In this document: positions 10,312 through 21,421 of the stretch, in pieces
Position numbering within the stretch: the first letter of the stretch is position 1
Layout of the letters: every line of letters starts with the position of its first letter
From: Shewanella sp. HN-41
Lineage (GTDB): Bacteria > Pseudomonadota > Gammaproteobacteria > Enterobacterales > Shewanellaceae
Assembly: GCF_000217915.1 (NCBI RefSeq)
Contig: NZ_AFOZ01000014.1
Span: 62,001 to 126,000 of the forward strand
Length of the DNA: 64,000 nucleotides
Direction of reading: 5' to 3'
Notes under the pieces: model-generated
What the model was told of the DNA's origin: nothing
Seen by the model: only the letters and a program-made list of their open reading frames with translations
The model's database searches: none
Translations under genes and position numbers: made by a program

Positions 10312-12084
10312 CTATTTTTGGTTTAGTGCGTGTTTTGCTGCATTTGTACCCGCAATTTTGCCAAAAATTACGGTGTCAGCGACGGCATTACCACCTAAGC
10401 GATTATATCCATGCACACCACCTGTGACTTCGCCTGCTGCAAATAAGCCAACCAACGGTTTACTTTGAATATTCAGCACCTCGGCTTTGGTATCAATTGC
10501 GACACCACCCATAGTATGGTGAATACCGGGAGCCACTTTTACGGCATAAAAAGGGGCCTTTTCTAGTGGTAATGGCATTTGTTCGCGAGCAAAATCTTCA
10601 TCCTTACCTTGTTTAAAATAGCGATTGTAGTTTGAAATCGTTTTTTCTAATGCGTTTTCTTTCATACCTGTGATTTTTGCAAGTTCAGAAACCGTATTTG
10701 CTTTTTCCAGCATATTTAAATGGTCATATCCTTGAACCATTTTTGCTTTTTTATAAAGCTCATTATCGAAGACTAACCAAGCATATTGTTCAGGTTGTTT
10801 GAGAATGGCATCGGATGCTTTATCGCGAGTAGTTAATTCGCTGATAAAACGATTGCCATCTTTATTGACCATAATAGCACCTACACCCCGAACGGTTTCC
10901 GAGATTAAAATGCGGCTATCTTTTCCCACAGTCGGATGAGCTTGTACCCAATCAATATCTGTCATACTCGCACCGATTGCCTTGGCAAGTTCAATACCAT
11001 CACCTGTTGAAGTGATATTGTTTGAACTCGTCATACCTTTAAATGTTGGGCGATAAAATGCGACCATTTCTTTGTTAAAACCATATCCTCCCGTCGCAAG
11101 AACAACTGATTTTGCAGCAACCATATAATGGCCGGAGTGTTTACCGTGGACGACAACGCCGACAATTTTTTGGTCTTCATCAATAACCAGTTTGACGACT
11201 TTAGAGTTGAGTCTTGTATCAACACCTTCATTTACAGATGCTTTTCTAAGTACATCGATAATATGTGGACCGACACTTAAGCCTCCAGATGGTCGATGTG
11301 TTCTATCGACTCTAGCGCCGCCTGAACGTTTCAAATCGTCCATATTGGCGCCCAAAGATTCTAGCCATTTAATGCCATCAGCTGATTGCTCCGCTAATAT
11401 TTGCACCAATTTAGGATCGTTCGCATACCGTCCGCCTTTCATAGTGTCTTCAACAAACCATTCGATTTTATCTTCAACCTTGTGGTCTTTTTGCTGAACA
11501 GTACCCACGGCATTATATCCACCAGCGGCGAGCATCGAATTTCCACCACTAAACGGTGCTTTATCGAGCAATATAACGTTGGCACCCGCTTTTTTGGCTG
11601 CTATTGCTGCATTAAATCCGGCACTACCAGCCCCAACAACAATCACATCCGTTGTTTCTTTAGGGCCCGCAGCAATTGCTTTATTTATTGCCTCATTATC
11701 CCAACCCTTATCCCACGGCTCTTTGGCTTTTGCTTTATTAAAAGGCATGTCGAGCCCTTCAAATGAATGGCATTCGTTACAATATAGCTTTGGCTGTTCA
11801 TGTCCTTTATGACAAGAGGTACAGTTAATATCACCTAAATGTGAAGAGTGTGGATCGATTTCTAGTTTAGGGTTTGCTAGTTTTGCATAATCACCATGAC
11901 AGGATTTACATTGTTGATTTTCAAAAGTTTCACTATCACTTACCTTGTTAGGTGTTGCATGACAGGTTTTGCAGCCATCGATACTTTTATGAAAAGAGGC
12001 TAAATCATTTTTATTATCCGTAGCAGCCCATGATGAAGCCGTTAGAATTGAACATATAAATATGCTCAAATATTTTATTTTCAT
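10312..12084 (-). CDS. Periplasmic tetraheme flavocytochrome c (fumarate-reductase type)
   Basis: A 590-residue soluble periplasmic reductase of the Shewanella Fcc3/IfcA type. A signal peptide (residues 1-20, cut after SSWA) precedes four c-heme motifs: CKTCH 38-42, CKSCH 59-63, CTSCH 88-92, CNECH 102-106. The FAD domain begins with GAGSAG at 151-156. All fumarate-reductase active-site positions are present: His383, Glu396, Arg399, the proton-donor Arg420 (TTRDKAS), His522/523 (HHTMGG) and Arg562 (NRLGGNA). Hemes would pass electrons from the CymA pool to FAD to reduce an alpha,beta-unsaturated acid; the exact acceptor is inferred. The start is ATG 12084, with GGAGA upstream; the longer frame to 12138 would bury the signal peptide. 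Divergent from the porin gene. Confidence 0.93.
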   Translation of the reverse strand: MKIKYLSIFICSILTASSWAATDNKNDLASFHKSIDGCKTCHATPNKVSDSETFENQQCKSCHGDYAKLANPKLEIDPHSSHLGDINCTSCHKGHEQPKLYCNECHSFEGLDMPFNKAKAKEPWDKGWDNEAINKAIAAGPKETTDVIVVGAGSAGFNAAIAAKKAGANVILLDKAPFSGGNSMLAAGGYNAVGTVQQKDHKVEDKIEWFVEDTMKGGRYANDPKLVQILAEQSADGIKWLESLGANMDDLKRSGGARVDRTHRPSGGLSVGPHIIDVLRKASVNEGVDTRLNSKVVKLVIDEDQKIVGVVVHGKHSGHYMVAAKSVVLATGGYGFNKEMVAFYRPTFKGMTSSNNITSTGDGIELAKAIGASMTDIDWVQAHPTVGKDSRILISETVRGVGAIMVNKDGNRFISELTTRDKASDAILKQPEQYAWLVFDNELYKKAKMVQGYDHLNMLEKANTVSELAKITGMKENALEKTISNYNRYFKQGKDEDFAREQMPLPLEKAPFYAVKVAPGIHHTMGGVAIDTKAEVLNIQSKPLVGLFAAGEVTGGVHGYNRLGGNAVADTVIFGKIAGTNAAKHALNQK

Positions 12085-12308
12085 ACATTTCTCCAGGTGT
12101 GTATTTATCAGTTTTATATCATGATAGTTATATTTCATCCTGAAATAGTGATGTTGCGCAATGAATCGATGTTGTTAAATATAATTTAATTGGTTTTAAG
12201 TTATATTTAACCTTGTGAATTTGTTGGTTAGTTGTGATCTAAGGCTGAGATGTGTTGAATTAAATCACTAATATGGCATTGTTTTTATATTCTAAAAAGG
12301 TGATTTCA

Positions 12309-13337
12309 ATGAAAGCTGTTAAATATACTTGTCTTGGTGCAATTTTAATTTGTTCTACTCAAGTTGTATCTGAACCACTAGACTTTTATGGACGATTATG
12401 GCTTGGTGTTACAAACTCAAGTAATGGTCTTTCTGGTAATGAAAAGGTTGATGGTTTTTCCCTTGAAAATTATGCATCGTATTTAGGCGTTAAAGGAGAA
12501 TATGGTGTATATGATAATTTTAGTTTGTTATATAAGTTTGAAGCAGGGATAGAAAGTTTTGATAACGATGATACCAATATTTTTAAACCTAGAAACTCTT
12601 ACTTAGGTTTTAAAACTAATTATGGGTCAGCTGTGTTTGGACGAAATGATACTGTCTTCAAAAGTGCTGAAGGAAAAGTGGATTTATTTAATATTACCTC
12701 AAGCGATATGAATATGATCATTGCGGGTAACGATAGATTAGGTGATTCAGTAACATTGAATAGTGCTAAAGTTGCTGGTGTGACCATGGGTGTCAGTTAT
12801 GTTTTTGATAAAGATTTTAATAAAAAAAATCCAGAACTATCTGATGAACAAAATAATTATGCAGTTAGCTTAACCTTAGGCGATGCATCACTTAAGAAAA
12901 ATAATCACTATGTTTCAATTGCTTATGCAGATGGTTTGAATCTGCTAGAGGCAACGAGATTGGTCGGAGGTCTTTCCATTGCATCGGTAAAATTGGGTGC
13001 TATGTACCAACATTCAGAATCTAGTCTTTATGACAATATTAAAGGAAACTCTTATCTATTAAGTATGAGTGTTCCAATTGATAAATATGATATAAAGCTT
13101 CAATATTTAAAAGATGATGCTGGGCTTGGTAAAGTTACAAAAAATGCTGGAGCAGATCTAAAAACGTTGAAAGAAAGTGATGCAAGTCAATATTCGTTAG
13201 GTGTTGACTTTAAGGCTCAGAAGGATTTGACATTTGGGGTAGGTATTTCCTATTTTGATGGTGATTATACCGATGCCAAAGGACATACTGAGTTTGACGA
13301 TACCCTTGTTTTTGTATCTACAAAATATCTGTTTTAA
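12309..13337 (+). CDS. Outer-membrane porin (Gram-negative general porin type)
   Basis: A 342-residue trimeric-porin-like beta-barrel. The signal peptide MKAVKYTCLGAILICSTQVVS is followed by the typical LDFYGRLWLGV first strand, YLGVKGEYGV, and ends in the C-terminal aromatic VSTKYLF needed for barrel assembly. The start is ATG 12309 with AAGGTGA upstream; the longer frame from 12273 adds residues before the signal peptide. It is divergent from the flavocytochrome and upstream of the LysR gene, so it probably supplies the substrate of the reductase. Base composition is visibly AT-rich compared with neighbouring housekeeping genes. Confidence 0.88.
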   Translation: MKAVKYTCLGAILICSTQVVSEPLDFYGRLWLGVTNSSNGLSGNEKVDGFSLENYASYLGVKGEYGVYDNFSLLYKFEAGIESFDNDDTNIFKPRNSYLGFKTNYGSAVFGRNDTVFKSAEGKVDLFNITSSDMNMIIAGNDRLGDSVTLNSAKVAGVTMGVSYVFDKDFNKKNPELSDEQNNYAVSLTLGDASLKKNNHYVSIAYADGLNLLEATRLVGGLSIASVKLGAMYQHSESSLYDNIKGNSYLLSMSVPIDKYDIKLQYLKDDAGLGKVTKNAGADLKTLKESDASQYSLGVDFKAQKDLTFGVGISYFDGDYTDAKGHTEFDDTLVFVSTKYLF

Positions 13338-13345
13338 TCACTACA

Positions 13346-13370
13346 TAAAGCGGCCTAAATGGCCGCTTTA
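13346..13370. terminator. Hairpin terminator after the porin gene
   Basis: Stem TAAAGCGGCC (13346-13355) and GGCCGCTTTA (13361-13370), loop TAAAT; located 8 bases past the porin stop. Confidence 0.8.
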
Positions 13371-13457
13371 TGAAAATTAGATACTTATCATGTTTACTTG
13401 TGAGGGTTTTGAACTATGATACTGCTAATAAATTGATTTTATCCCACGGAGTATATG

Positions 13458-14354
13458 ATGCGGATAACACTAAGGCAGCTAATGATCTTTAAAGCCATAC
13501 ATTCTGAGAGGCAGATCTCAAAAGCGGCAAAAGTGCTTCATATGTCAACTCCCGCAGTAAGTATGGCACTTAAAGAATTAGAGAGCTCTTTAGGGTGTAG
13601 GCTATTTGAGCGTATAGCTGGTGGTTTGGTTGTGAATGCGCATGGAGAAATCATATTACCCTATGCAAATGAAATGCTATGTAAAGGAAAGGAATTAGAA
13701 AATATATTTTCATTTCCCGAACATGGGATTAAGGGAACTTTGACAATTGGAAGCAGCAAAACTGCTGGTAACTACGTGTTATCAAAAAAAATCCCTTTAT
13801 TTAAGAGTCAATATCCAGATGTAAAAATAAAACTAGTCATTGATAATAGCTTAGTCATTGAAAAAATGGTTTCAGAAAGGGAGCTTGACTTAGGCTTTAT
13901 TGATGCAAAACCCGCGAGTAAGAATCTCATTTGTGAGCACTGGTTGCAAGATAATCTTTGTCTTGTGAGTGGTGCAACTCATCCTGCGGCTAGTGATGTA
14001 AATACGAAGGCATGGCTTAGTGAACAATTATGGATATTCGACCATGAGGCATCGCTTTCTCGAATTCGTGCAATTCAATTACTAAAAAGTTTAAATATTC
14101 ATGTTCGTGATGAAATATGCATGTCAACAATAGGAGCAATTAAAAGGGCTATTGGAACTGGTATAGGTTTGAGTGTACTGCCTATGTTAGCAATCGATGC
14201 TGAATTAGCTAGAAAGGATCTTATTTTATTGTCTGTGGATGGATGGGACTATAAAAGAACTTATTGGTCAATTCAGCGTGAAGGAGAAGAATTGTCTGCA
14301 CTGAGCATGAGTTTTTTAGCTTTTAGTAAGCAGCCATATAACCCTCTGTGCTAA
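13458..14354 (+). CDS. LysR-family transcriptional regulator
   Basis: A 298-residue LysR regulator. The N-terminal winged helix-turn-helix is seen at about residues 4-63 (LRQLMIFKAIHSERQISKAAKVL; STPAVSMALKELESSLGCRLF), followed by a periplasmic-binding-protein-like effector domain starting at LTIGSSKTAGNYVL. The start is taken as ATG 13458 (6 bases after GGAG) rather than the adjacent ATG 13455. It is followed after 22 bases by DUF819 copy 2 and probably controls that gene and the divergent flavocytochrome/porin promoters in response to a small acid; this is inferred from position. Confidence 0.92.
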   Translation: MRITLRQLMIFKAIHSERQISKAAKVLHMSTPAVSMALKELESSLGCRLFERIAGGLVVNAHGEIILPYANEMLCKGKELENIFSFPEHGIKGTLTIGSSKTAGNYVLSKKIPLFKSQYPDVKIKLVIDNSLVIEKMVSERELDLGFIDAKPASKNLICEHWLQDNLCLVSGATHPAASDVNTKAWLSEQLWIFDHEASLSRIRAIQLLKSLNIHVRDEICMSTIGAIKRAIGTGIGLSVLPMLAIDAELARKDLILLSVDGWDYKRTYWSIQREGEELSALSMSFLAFSKQPYNPLC

Positions 14355-14376
14355 TTATTCTAGTAGGTGAACAAAT

Positions 14377-15602
14377 TTGCTGTCATCAGATCTTGAAATA
14401 GGAGTTTTTTTAGCGCTTTTACTATGGAGTGTTTTTTATACACATGCATCATCGATAAATTTTTTAAAAAATTTTATAAAATTTTTCCTTTAATGTTAGT
14501 GTGTTATGCTTTGCCTGCTATTTTTAGCTCGTCAAATATTATTAATGCTAGTAATAGTCAACTTAGTGACATGGCAAAAACACACTTTATGCCAAGTTGT
14601 TTATTTTTATTGATCTTAAGTACAGATTTTTTCGCTTTAAGCTTAGTAGGCAAAAAACTACTAGGTATGTTTGTGTTAGGCGCTGTGAGTATCTGCATTG
14701 GTGGGCCATTGAGTCTATGGCTTGGTTCTATATTTTTTCCGTATGAGCTTGCTTGGCAGGGAGATAATGCTGCATGGAAAGGCATGTCAACCTTGATGGC
14801 AAACTGGCTTGGTGGAACAGCTAATCAATTAGCAATAAAAGAAATTCATCATGTTGGTGATGCAATATTTGCAGTAATGATGGCTATTAATATTATTTTT
14901 TCCAGTATATGGATGGTTATATTACTTTTTATTGCAGAACGTCAGGATAAAATCGATGATTTTCTTAAAGCTGATAAAAGTTATAGGCCGACATTTTGTT
15001 CTGATGTTGAGTATAAAGTCATAGATAAATGGGAAAGGTATTATTGGACACTGATATTGGGTTTGACTTTTTTTATGGTGATGTTCTTTAGTAAAGATCT
15101 GTCATCCATACTCGCCAACACCACGGCTTACTATTTTCCATATTTGTTCAAATACAATCTTACTTCTGATTTTTTTTGGTCAGTGTTAATAGCTACCTTT
15201 TTAGGACTATTATTCTCTTTAACAAATGCAAGACATGTCTTAGTTAAGGAAACACGTAAGGTTGCTCTTTTTTTTATCTACATTATGATTATGTTGATGG
15301 GGTTGAATTTTGATGTTAGTGCATTGGGTGCTGCTCCTTACTACGTTTGTATAGGACTTATTTGGTTTTCTATACATATTATTATTTTACTGATTTTTAC
15401 CGTATTTTTTCGTTTACCTATCATGTATTTAGCGGTTGCGAGTCAATGTAATATTGGTGGTGCAGCTTCTGCACCCGTTATCGCTAGTGCTTTTCATCCA
15501 AGATTAGCTTCCGCAGCGGTATTGATGGCTGTTTGGGGCTACACTTGGGCTTCTTTATTTGCATGGTATATCGGCTTTTTAATGCAATTCATTCAACCAT
15601 AA
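14377..15602 (+). CDS. DUF819 membrane protein, copy 2, with an apparent -1 frameshift
   Basis: A paralogue of the protein at 7948-9195 (shared CNIGGAASAPVIASAFHPRL-type core and LANWLGGTANQLAIKEI). The annotatable frame from ATG 14424 lacks the first helix. The missing N terminus lies in another frame: a TTG at 14377, 6 bases after AGGTGA, reads LSSDLEIGVFLALLLWSVFYT, aligning with ILATILGFVFYT of copy 1. Switching to the downstream frame at the T6-A6-T4 tract (14460-14475) restores an alignment with no gap (FKKFYKIFPLMLVCY against WQKFYRFIPALLLCY). One missing T would explain it; a -1 ribosomal slip on T TTT TTA is also possible. AT-rich; forms a unit with the LysR gene. Confidence 0.85.
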
Positions 15603-15731
15603 TTGATTAAGATAAATTGTTTCTATCCTGATTTTAGTCATGTTGAACGTCTTTAATTTTGTTTTGAACATTTGCAAGATTCACGGTTAAACTACATATT
15701 GTTACAGCAATATAATAAGGGATTTGCTAGG

Positions 15732-17282
15732 ATGCTGACCCGTTTAAACTTTATACAAAAAAACATGCGTCAATTACTCTCCACTTTTAACCTAACATTC
15801 AAGCAATGGGGATTATTGCTGTCGCTGCCCATTTTTCTGTCCTTGGGGATAAGTTATGCCATCACTCGCTATGTTGTGCATGATAAAGCGCGGGAAGTGG
15901 GAAACTTTAATTTAGAGCGTCTTGATGAGTTATTGCTGCAGTCGGACGGCATAAGTGAATTTGCCATGACCCTCAAGGAAGGTGACTGTGGCAAACTCAG
16001 CGAGTATATGAGGTTTAGACCCTATTATCGTGGCGTGCTTTTATTTAACGACAAAGCATTTTATTGCTCTTCAATGACCGGGGACATTGAGCTACCACTT
16101 AATTCGCTCTTACCTGAGTATCAACTTAAGGACTCTGCCCGCTATATTGTGCCCGAAACCCCGGCTCGACCAGGAGTTCCTGCCATTATCGTTATCTCTA
16201 AGGATGTACAAACCCGCCGGGGTGCCATTGTGGTACTTGAAGGACAGTATCTTATTGATAGTTTTATTCAACCCGAAGTCTTTCCTCGTCCCGTTAGCAC
16301 TGTTGTGCTTGGCATGCATGGGGCTACATTACCCAGCGTGCCTCACTTCGGGGATGGTGAAATCGTCAGTGTATTGGCCGATGATAAGGAATTTCTCGTC
16401 ATATTGGAGTTGTCCAATGCATTCTTTAGGCATTTCTTTTGGATTTATTTTTGGGTGTCACTGCCCGTTATCTTTATCTTCGTCTTGCTATCAGGGTTGT
16501 TGCTCTGGCGTAAACATGGCCGCCGTTCATTGGTAGACGATATTCGTAGTGGGCTCGAGAACGAAGAGTTCTTTCTCGTTTACCAACCAGTGATAAGCAC
16601 CGAGGATGGTAAGGCAAAAGGGGTCGAGGCGTTAGTGCGCTGGCAACATCCACAAATGGGCTTAGTGCGGCCAGATTTGTTTATTCACATTGCAGAGGAA
16701 AATCAACTTATTGTTCCTCTTACTAATTATATCTTTGAGCGGGCACTGGCAGATTTTGCCAATATGGAAGTGGAAGCTGGTTTTAGAATTGGCTTCAACG
16801 TAGCCCCAGAACATTTTACTCAAGATGATATCGAAGCTAAGTTTGTACACTTGCGTGACTCACTCACCCGTATTGGTGTTAAGCCTCTGATTGAGATCAC
16901 CGAGCGGCAGTTGCTGACCGCTGATATTTGCCAACGCATCGAAGGGCTAAGGCAATTGGGCATTCTCGTGGCAATCGATGACTTTGGGACAGGGCAAACC
17001 ACTCTATCTTTGCTGCAAACCATGCCGCTAGATTACTTAAAAATTGATAAATGTTTTATCGATACCATAGGACATGAGTCGGTGACTTCCCATGTGCTCG
17101 ATACTATTATCGAACTCTCCCATAAGATGAATTATGTTGTAGTGGCTGAAGGGGTTGAAACTCAGGAACAGGCGGATTATTTGACCTGCCGCCAAGTGCA
17201 TTTCCTACAGGGATATCTCTTTGCTAAGCCAATGAAACTAGAAGATTTAAAACTGTGGTTAGCGGCAGAGCGGCTCAACTAG
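15732..17282 (+). CDS. CSS-motif EAL-domain cyclic-di-GMP phosphodiesterase
   Basis: A 516-residue inner-membrane enzyme that would hydrolyse c-di-GMP. Helix 1 (about residues 24-45) and helix 2 (about 235-258) flank a periplasmic CSS domain containing GDC near 86 and the diagnostic C112-S113-S114 (YCSSM), so a redox-sensitive disulfide is possible as in E. coli PdeC. The EAL domain is intact: VEALVRWQHP, DDFGTGQTTLSLL, LKIDKCFID and VVAEGVETQEQ. ATG 15732 was chosen (MLTRLNF); TTG 15672 would add 20 residues and has no ribosome site. Stands alone, convergent with amtB. Confidence 0.9.
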   Translation: MLTRLNFIQKNMRQLLSTFNLTFKQWGLLLSLPIFLSLGISYAITRYVVHDKAREVGNFNLERLDELLLQSDGISEFAMTLKEGDCGKLSEYMRFRPYYRGVLLFNDKAFYCSSMTGDIELPLNSLLPEYQLKDSARYIVPETPARPGVPAIIVISKDVQTRRGAIVVLEGQYLIDSFIQPEVFPRPVSTVVLGMHGATLPSVPHFGDGEIVSVLADDKEFLVILELSNAFFRHFFWIYFWVSLPVIFIFVLLSGLLLWRKHGRRSLVDDIRSGLENEEFFLVYQPVISTEDGKAKGVEALVRWQHPQMGLVRPDLFIHIAEENQLIVPLTNYIFERALADFANMEVEAGFRIGFNVAPEHFTQDDIEAKFVHLRDSLTRIGVKPLIEITERQLLTADICQRIEGLRQLGILVAIDDFGTGQTTLSLLQTMPLDYLKIDKCFIDTIGHESVTSHVLDTIIELSHKMNYVVVAEGVETQEQADYLTCRQVHFLQGYLFAKPMKLEDLKLWLAAERLN

Positions 17283-17305
17283 TGCCGCGTTGATATGCAA
17301 TAGTA

Positions 17306-17335
17306 CGGGGGCACTTTGGTATGCCCCCCGCTTTA
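17306..17335. terminator. Terminator between the EAL gene and amtB
   Basis: Stem CGGGGGCA (17306-17313) and TGCCCCCCG (17322-17330, one C bulged), loop CTTTGGTA, followed by CTTTATT. Lies between convergent genes. Confidence 0.75.
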
Positions 17336-19089
<1,754 letters not shown>

Positions 19090-19297
19090 CTAAATGGCCT
19101 GAGTTTTTGCCTTAAGTGGGTGCAAACGGGGGTGGTGATGCTCTTATTTGGTGCGTTTTGTTGGTGCAATCATGCGGGCTTTGACTTATGCCTGTGCATC
19201 GGCGGTATCAATGAGTGAGTCGTGTTTAAATATGGGGTAACATCGGTGTGATTATTTTCAAAATATGTTCAATAGACTTTTGTAAACAATGGATTGG

Positions 19298-20275
19298 CTA
19301 TGATATTCCTCGGTGATGTTCAGCCTCTAGCTGTTTAACTAATCCCCATACTTTTGTATTGGCTGGTGCACTTAAATTGTGCGCTTTCGCTCGCTCACAG
19401 ATATAACCATTGATTTGATCTATTTCTGTTCGCCTTTGGTGTGCAATATCTTGGTGCATAGAAGAATAGTTTGCCGCCGTGAGTTCGATAACGCGGTAAA
19501 CCCTTTCCTGTACATAGTGTCTATCGAGGCTGATGCCATCATGGGTCGCTACATTCACTAACTCATCGAGTATATTGCTAATGGTGTCGTAAAACTTAGG
19601 TTGGGCAAGTGTGCCATTATTGCAGTTATGAATGGCGGTTAAGGGGTTGATGGTGGCATTGACCGCGAGCTTTTGCCACAGGCAAGGAATAATAGCGTCT
19701 ACCCATTCACTGCCGGGAATGGCATGTAACAGGGCACGACGGTAATGCTCGTCGAGGGGAAGCCCAGCAAAATGACCAAATTGAGTTAGCCCCTGTCCGG
19801 TTTGCTTAATCTGCCAACGGGTTTGGCGTAACACCCCCTGGGACGTTGTTCCTAGGCTTAGCCCTCTGCCACCTGCTTGCCCATCAATCAGAGGTGCTAG
19901 GGCTAAATGGGGACCCATACCATTATGTAGCAGTAAAATATGGCATTGGCTGGGCAGATGCTTGAGTAAGGGGGCGAGCGCATCGAGTACTTGATAGGCT
20001 TTAACGCAGACAATCACTAGGCGGATATTGTCGAGCGCATCGGCAGCGAAGATAGGCACCGAATAGTGAATTTCTTGGGGCTGCTGTTGACAGTTATTAG
20101 CTGAAACTAATGGCGTGAAGCTGAGCGTCTGCTGGCTAGGACGGAGGGCATTGCGACCAATAAAACCGACATTCATGCCTGCGGTAACCAGTTGGTGACA
20201 GATCAGCTGCCCAACGGCCCCTGCACCTAAAATGGCAATATCCACAACGTCATTCAGATCCACTGTCTTCGTCAT
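19298..20275 (-). CDS. panE: 2-dehydropantoate 2-reductase (ketopantoate reductase)
   Basis: NADPH-dependent reduction of ketopantoate to pantoate in pantothenate/CoA synthesis. The 325-residue protein starts its Rossmann fold with ILGAGAVGQLICHQL near residue 15, and shows the family signatures LLLHNGMG and the catalytic-lysine region LWQKLAVNATINPLTA. ATG 20275 is preceded by AAGG. It follows the VanZ-like gene by about 50 bases on the same strand and may share its transcript. Confidence 0.92.
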   Translation of the reverse strand: MTKTVDLNDVVDIAILGAGAVGQLICHQLVTAGMNVGFIGRNALRPSQQTLSFTPLVSANNCQQQPQEIHYSVPIFAADALDNIRLVIVCVKAYQVLDALAPLLKHLPSQCHILLLHNGMGPHLALAPLIDGQAGGRGLSLGTTSQGVLRQTRWQIKQTGQGLTQFGHFAGLPLDEHYRRALLHAIPGSEWVDAIIPCLWQKLAVNATINPLTAIHNCNNGTLAQPKFYDTISNILDELVNVATHDGISLDRHYVQERVYRVIELTAANYSSMHQDIAHQRRTEIDQINGYICERAKAHNLSAPANTKVWGLVKQLEAEHHRGIS

Positions 20276-20324
20276 ATTCGTAGCCTTTAGGTTTTTGTAT
20301 CAATGCCAGTTTACAACGTTTGAA

Positions 20325-20834
20325 TTAATCTTCCCGCAACTGTGCGGCGCGGAAATATTTGCCATAGGCCCAAAGGCAAAAGTAAAACGATCCGATTCCC
20401 ATAAAATCGGCGAGCACATCACCCATAGAAGCACTGCGGTAGGGTAAACGGGATTGTACCAATTCAATCAAGATGGCATAACCAGCAAGCACCAAGGATA
20501 ACCAATACCATCTAGGTCGAAAGGCTAGATAGGTAAGATAAGACAGGCAGAAGAAGCTGCCAAGATGGCCAATCTTATCGAGATTAGGGATGCTTTGCGA
20601 ATAGGTCGGTCTGGAAAACACCAGATAACTGATCACAACAACGGCTACGGCTAAAGCCAGTCTGAATAGGGTGTTTTTAGTTATCACAAATACGGTTTTA
20701 TTATCTTCGAGTGGGGCAATAATAGGAAAATGCGCAGTCAAAGTCACCCATAACCCGAGTTTTATCTTGTTGAGGGTGAAGTTAACCTTCAACTTGTTGT
20801 GGGGAGTCGGTAAACTATCGGCATTTATCATCAC
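20325..20834 (-). CDS. VanZ-like family membrane protein
   Basis: A small membrane protein with VanZ-like features: LDKIGHLGSFFCLSYLTYLAF, a central helix pair, ILIELVQSRLPYRSASMGDVLADFMG (the EXXQ...R...D...N/D pattern) and a last helix. Function in Gram-negatives is unknown. The frame opens at ATG 20834, but the first 50 or so residues look unlike the family, and a GTG in the TVFVITKN stretch or a nearby TTG may be the true start; no clear ribosome site decides it. Divergent from yajQ. Confidence 0.78.
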   Translation of the reverse strand: MMINADSLPTPHNKLKVNFTLNKIKLGLWVTLTAHFPIIAPLEDNKTVFVITKNTLFRLALAVAVVVISYLVFSRPTYSQSIPNLDKIGHLGSFFCLSYLTYLAFRPRWYWLSLVLAGYAILIELVQSRLPYRSASMGDVLADFMGIGSFYFCLWAYGKYFRAAQLRED

Positions 20835-20850
20835 CTAAGGGGCGGCAACC

Positions 20851-21336
20851 ATGCCTTCATTTGATATTGTGTCCGAAGTGGACGAAGTTGAGTTACGTAA
20901 TGCGGTCGATAATTCTCGCCGTGAGCTCAGCAGTCGATTTGATTTTCGCGGTAAAGATGCCAGCATCGAATATAAAGACCATGTTGTGACGCTAACGGCG
21001 GAAGACGACTTCCAATGCAAACAACTCGTGGATATTTTGCGTACCCAGCTGAGCAAGCGAAATGTCGAACCCTCTGCGATGGATGTGGATGAAAAGTCTG
21101 TCCATAGCGGTAAAACCTTCTCCCTGAAGGTGCGTTTTAAGCAGGGTATTGAAACCGATATTGCTAAAAAAGTCGTTAAGATGATTAAAGACAGTAAGCT
21201 TAAAGTGCAATCCTCTATCCAAGGTGACACTGTACGGGTAACGGGTAAGGCCCGTGATGATTTGCAAGCGGTAATGGCGTTGATGCGCCAATCAGAATTG
21301 GGCCAACCTTTTCAATTCAATAACTTCCGCGATTAA
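20851..21336 (+). CDS. yajQ: YajQ-family nucleotide-binding protein
   Basis: A 161-residue cytoplasmic protein of two ferredoxin-like domains. Family signatures [11 protein letters not shown] at the N terminus, [11 protein letters not shown], and [19 protein letters not shown] near the C terminus are clear. Members bind nucleotides or c-di-GMP (Xanthomonas) and have been tied to RNA binding; the role in this organism is not known. ATG 20851 with GGGG upstream. Followed by a strong terminator. Confidence 0.95.
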   Translation: MPSFDIVSEVDEVELRNAVDNSRRELSSRFDFRGKDASIEYKDHVVTLTAEDDFQCKQLVDILRTQLSKRNVEPSAMDVDEKSVHSGKTFSLKVRFKQGIETDIAKKVVKMIKDSKLKVQSSIQGDTVRVTGKARDDLQAVMALMRQSELGQPFQFNNFRD

Positions 21337-21366
21337 CTCTGCTTGATGCAGGCTTAACTCCGGCAT

Positions 21367-21404
21367 AAAAAAGCCCCCAATGCTAAGCATTGGGGGCTTT
21401 TTGT
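21367..21404. terminator. Bidirectional terminator between yajQ and ampG
   Basis: A 16-bp stem, AAAAAGCCCCCAATGC (21368-21383) with GCATTGGGGGCTTTTT (21387-21402), loop TAA. Serves both convergent genes. Confidence 0.9.
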
Positions 21405-21421
21405 TAGGGGATATGGTGCTG

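Noticed and set aside
16087..16536. 149-codon frame within the EAL gene
   Set aside because: Overlaps the CSS-EAL protein in another frame and shows no family features.
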